From NCBI GenBank assembly GCA_002684495.1, contig NYVG01000007.1:139959-203958 (forward strand): a DNA stretch of 64,000 nt. The letters are read 5' to 3'. The notes under the pieces were generated by a model, which saw only the letters and a program-made list of their open reading frames with translations, did no database searches and was not told the origin of the DNA. This DNA is from Gammaproteobacteria bacterium (GTDB taxonomy: Bacteria > Pseudomonadota > Gammaproteobacteria > Pseudomonadales > Azotimanducaceae). The position numbers were made by a program, and so were the translations under genes. How positions within the stretch are numbered: the first letter of the stretch is position 1; each line of letters begins with the position of its first letter. Shown here one piece after another: positions 62,499 to 64,000 of the stretch.

Positions 62499-63127
62499 TC
62501 AGTATTTGGGGCGGCGCAACATCGAGGACTTTACGTGCACACTGGGCCTGTGAGGAACTCGAACTAACCTACACCCCACGACTCATCGGCTCCCGCACCG
62601 GGGAAACTCAGAGCGCAGAATTCAGGCGCCTTAATCCTAAAGAAAAGATCCCTGTACTATGCGATGGTGATCTGGTGCTTAGCGAGAGCGCCGCCATTGT
62701 GACTTATCTGGCCGACACCTATGGACGCGGCAAACTTGCACCACTACCGTTTACCCCGGAACGGGCGCTGTACAATCAATGGTTGTCGTTCATTCAAATG
62801 GAGTTAGACGCGCATACCCTGTATGTGATGCGCAAGCACAAAGACCTGGCAAACCTTTATGGTGGGGCACCTGCCGCTATTGAAACCGCAATCGCTGGTT
62901 TCAATAAACAGATCCGGGTGGTGACCGAGCACCTTGCTGCACGTCCTTTTTTGCTCGGGGAGCACTTTACTGGCGCTGACATTATGCTTACGTCTATTCT
63001 GACCTGGGCGCAAAACTACGGCTTTGACCTTGAATCTACACTGCAAACTTATGCGGCTGCGCAAACGGCTCGGCCCGCTTATAAACGCGCAGCAAAATTG
63101 AATTTCAGTATCAGCGCTGGCGCTTAA
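62495..63127 (+). CDS. glutathione S-transferase family protein
   Basis: A 210-residue cytosolic GST. The N-terminal thioredoxin domain has GATSRTLRAHWACEELELTYT, KEKIPVLCDGDLVLSESAAIVTYLADTYG including the cis-Pro and the SES glutathione-binding motif. The helical C-terminal domain has RPFLLGEHFTGADIMLTSILTWA. It is intact, unlike the remnant at 14355. It starts in an ATGA overlap with the permease gene. Convergent with the acetyltransferase gene, whose stop overlaps it by 4 bases. Conjugation or glutathione-linked reduction are the likely activities. Confidence 0.9.
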   Translation: MISIWGGATSRTLRAHWACEELELTYTPRLIGSRTGETQSAEFRRLNPKEKIPVLCDGDLVLSESAAIVTYLADTYGRGKLAPLPFTPERALYNQWLSFIQMELDAHTLYVMRKHKDLANLYGGAPAAIETAIAGFNKQIRVVTEHLAARPFLLGEHFTGADIMLTSILTWAQNYGFDLESTLQTYAAAQTARPAYKRAAKLNFSISAGA

Positions 63128-63609
63128 TCAGTCCCAAGAATTAACTGCATGGCTAAATTACCCCGAGCATAACGGGTGTCAGGGTTAGCCGGCAAATCCA
63201 CAAATCCAGCGTTGTGGTAGACCTTCAGCGCGGGTTTAAGAATATCATTTGTTGTCAGAGTAATACGTTTTGCGCACCGCTCTCGGGCGTACTGAACACA
63301 ACGCTCGAGTAATACACGACCAATCCCCTGACCCTGCTGTTCAGGGTCTACGGCCATTTTCGCCAACTCAAATTCAATACCCGTTGTCCTATCAGCGAAT
63401 TTCGGCACCATGGCCACACAGCCCACCACTTGAGACCCATACAAGGCGAAGAATATTTCACCACCGGGCGCTATGGCGTAATCAAAAGGGTGATCTAAAG
63501 CCCGGCGATCTTCGGCCTCTACCGCGAAATAATGTTCTATCCACTGATAGTTCAGTCGCGCAAACGCCTCTGCGTAAAGCGTATTAAACCCGACAATTTC
63601 TGGGCTCAT
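63124..63609 (-). CDS. GNAT family N-acetyltransferase
   Basis: A 161-residue acetyltransferase. The acetyl-CoA-binding motif is KMAVDPEQQGQGIGRVLLERCVQYA, preceded by the beta-strand FALYGSQVVGCVAMVPKF, with a C-terminal FVDLPANPDTRYARG. It starts at ATG 63609, which overlaps the TGA of the upstream esterase gene (ATGA), so both are coupled. A longer frame from 63636 is less likely. The substrate is unknown. Confidence 0.87.
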   Translation of the reverse strand: MSPEIVGFNTLYAEAFARLNYQWIEHYFAVEAEDRRALDHPFDYAIAPGGEIFFALYGSQVVGCVAMVPKFADRTTGIEFELAKMAVDPEQQGQGIGRVLLERCVQYARERCAKRITLTTNDILKPALKVYHNAGFVDLPANPDTRYARGNLAMQLILGTD

Positions 63610-64000
63610 GACGCTGCTGCGGGTTCCATAAGCCAATTCAGCACCTTGGCGCTGTATTCTTCAGGATAGATGTGGGATAGATCGTCTACCTCCGCATAAA
63701 CCACCTCCGCACCGGCTGCGTGTAACGCCTGCTGAGCGGTGCGAGCCACATCCACTGGAAACATCCAATCTAAGGCTCCATGAATCAGGTAAATCGGCAA
63801 ACCCGTTAATCGCTCAGCTGAGGCTGCTGCGACCAGCATCGGATGAAACGACGCCGAACAGGGTGCTAAATGGGTAAAGGCCGTGTCGTCCTGTAACCCT
63901 GCAACATAGGAGAATGTACCGCCATCGGACATACCACCCAGCAGCACTCGTTGAGGGTCAATATTCCAATGCTCCTGGGCGTAAGCCACTAATCTGTCCA
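63606..64000 (-). CDS. alpha/beta hydrolase (phospholipase/carboxylesterase type), partial
   Basis: The C-terminal 131 or so residues of an esterase that continues beyond the right edge. The nucleophile elbow is LGGMSDGGTFSYVAG. The acid region is ALDWMFPVD, and the catalytic His is in DDLSHIYPEEY. The order and the short distance fit dienelactone hydrolase, acyl-protein thioesterase or phospholipase/carboxylesterase-type enzymes. No start is in the window: an in-frame GTG at 63989 is not a start, since the open frame continues upstream (LVAYAQEHW preceded by DR). It is coupled to the GNAT gene downstream. Confidence 0.82.
   Translation of the reverse strand, partial: DRLVAYAQEHWNIDPQRVLLGGMSDGGTFSYVAGLQDDTAFTHLAPCSASFHPMLVAAASAERLTGLPIYLIHGALDWMFPVDVARTAQQALHAAGAEVVYAEVDDLSHIYPEEYSAKVLNWLMEPAAAS

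Overview
The window is a stretch of chromosome from a Gammaproteobacterium, most likely a marine or other free-living heterotroph. I base this on the adjacent cmoA-cmoB pair, an OmpR/EnvZ-type two-component system, an LptG permease, class III alcohol dehydrogenase, a BCCT transporter, a fatty acid desaturase and many acyl-CoA, amide and sugar-catabolic enzymes. I see no rRNA, convincing tRNA, insertion sequence, prophage or CRISPR array. Genes are densely packed, in short operons with 1 to 8 base overlaps.

Layout. 1-6 kb: a divergent cluster that looks like catabolism of a sugar or cyclitol-type compound (Gfo/Idh/MocA oxidoreductase, two TIM-barrel isomerases/epimerases, a phytanoyl-CoA dioxygenase-like hydroxylase, an aminotransferase), ending in a thioredoxin-fold peroxiredoxin-like gene with an in-frame TGA. 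6-10 kb: desaturase, metallo-beta-lactamase-fold hydrolase, small membrane protein, amidase. 10-14.4 kb: a mevalonate operon (diphosphomevalonate decarboxylase, phosphomevalonate kinase, and one polypeptide joining class II HMG-CoA reductase to mevalonate kinase), then a decayed glutathione transferase. 14.7-20 kb: an alcohol dehydrogenase and a minus-strand operon of two PH-domain membrane proteins, a DUF457/YdjM-type membrane hydrolase and a CinA-family protein. 20-26 kb: two more amidases, a BCCT transporter and a lipase-like hydrolase. 26-34 kb: sulfotransferase, glutathione-dependent formaldehyde dehydrogenase, SulP transporter overlapping lptG, enoyl-CoA hydratase, MFS transporter, ClpP. 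34-38 kb: hydrolase, YciI, SDR, two MaoC-type hydratases, a second enoyl-CoA hydratase. 38-41 kb: a structured intergenic RNA candidate with a strong terminator, the EnvZ/OmpR-like pair and a small exported protein. 41-51 kb: thiolase, a second TGA-containing gene (glutathione peroxidase), SMP-30 family protein, acyl-CoA dehydrogenase, YceI, a MOP-type membrane protein, a hydrolase, a CinA-like/nucleotidyltransferase fusion and a MATE pump. 51-64 kb: luciferase-like oxidoreductase, nitronate monooxygenase with flavin reductase, LemA-M48 protease-CmoA-CmoB, acyl-CoA dehydrogenase, a DUF4156-like lipoprotein, Smr protein, a second PhyH-like dioxygenase, an APC permease, GST, GNAT and a partial esterase.

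Most notable. (1) Two genes carry an in-frame TGA exactly at the redox-active cysteine position (peroxiredoxin-like, codon 45; glutathione peroxidase, codon 36). Each TGA is followed by a hairpin with the placement of a bacterial SECIS element. The organism therefore very probably makes selenoproteins, with the selenocysteine machinery encoded outside this window. Conventional gene calling would truncate both genes. (2) The HMG-CoA reductase-mevalonate kinase fusion puts two consecutive mevalonate-pathway enzymes in one chain, inside an operon with the next two steps. HMG-CoA synthase and IPP isomerase are not in the window. (3) A CinA-like domain fused to a NadD/PPAT-like nucleotidyltransferase may be a pyridine-nucleotide salvage or repair enzyme. 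(4) A structured minus-strand RNA candidate lies beside the OmpR/EnvZ operon.
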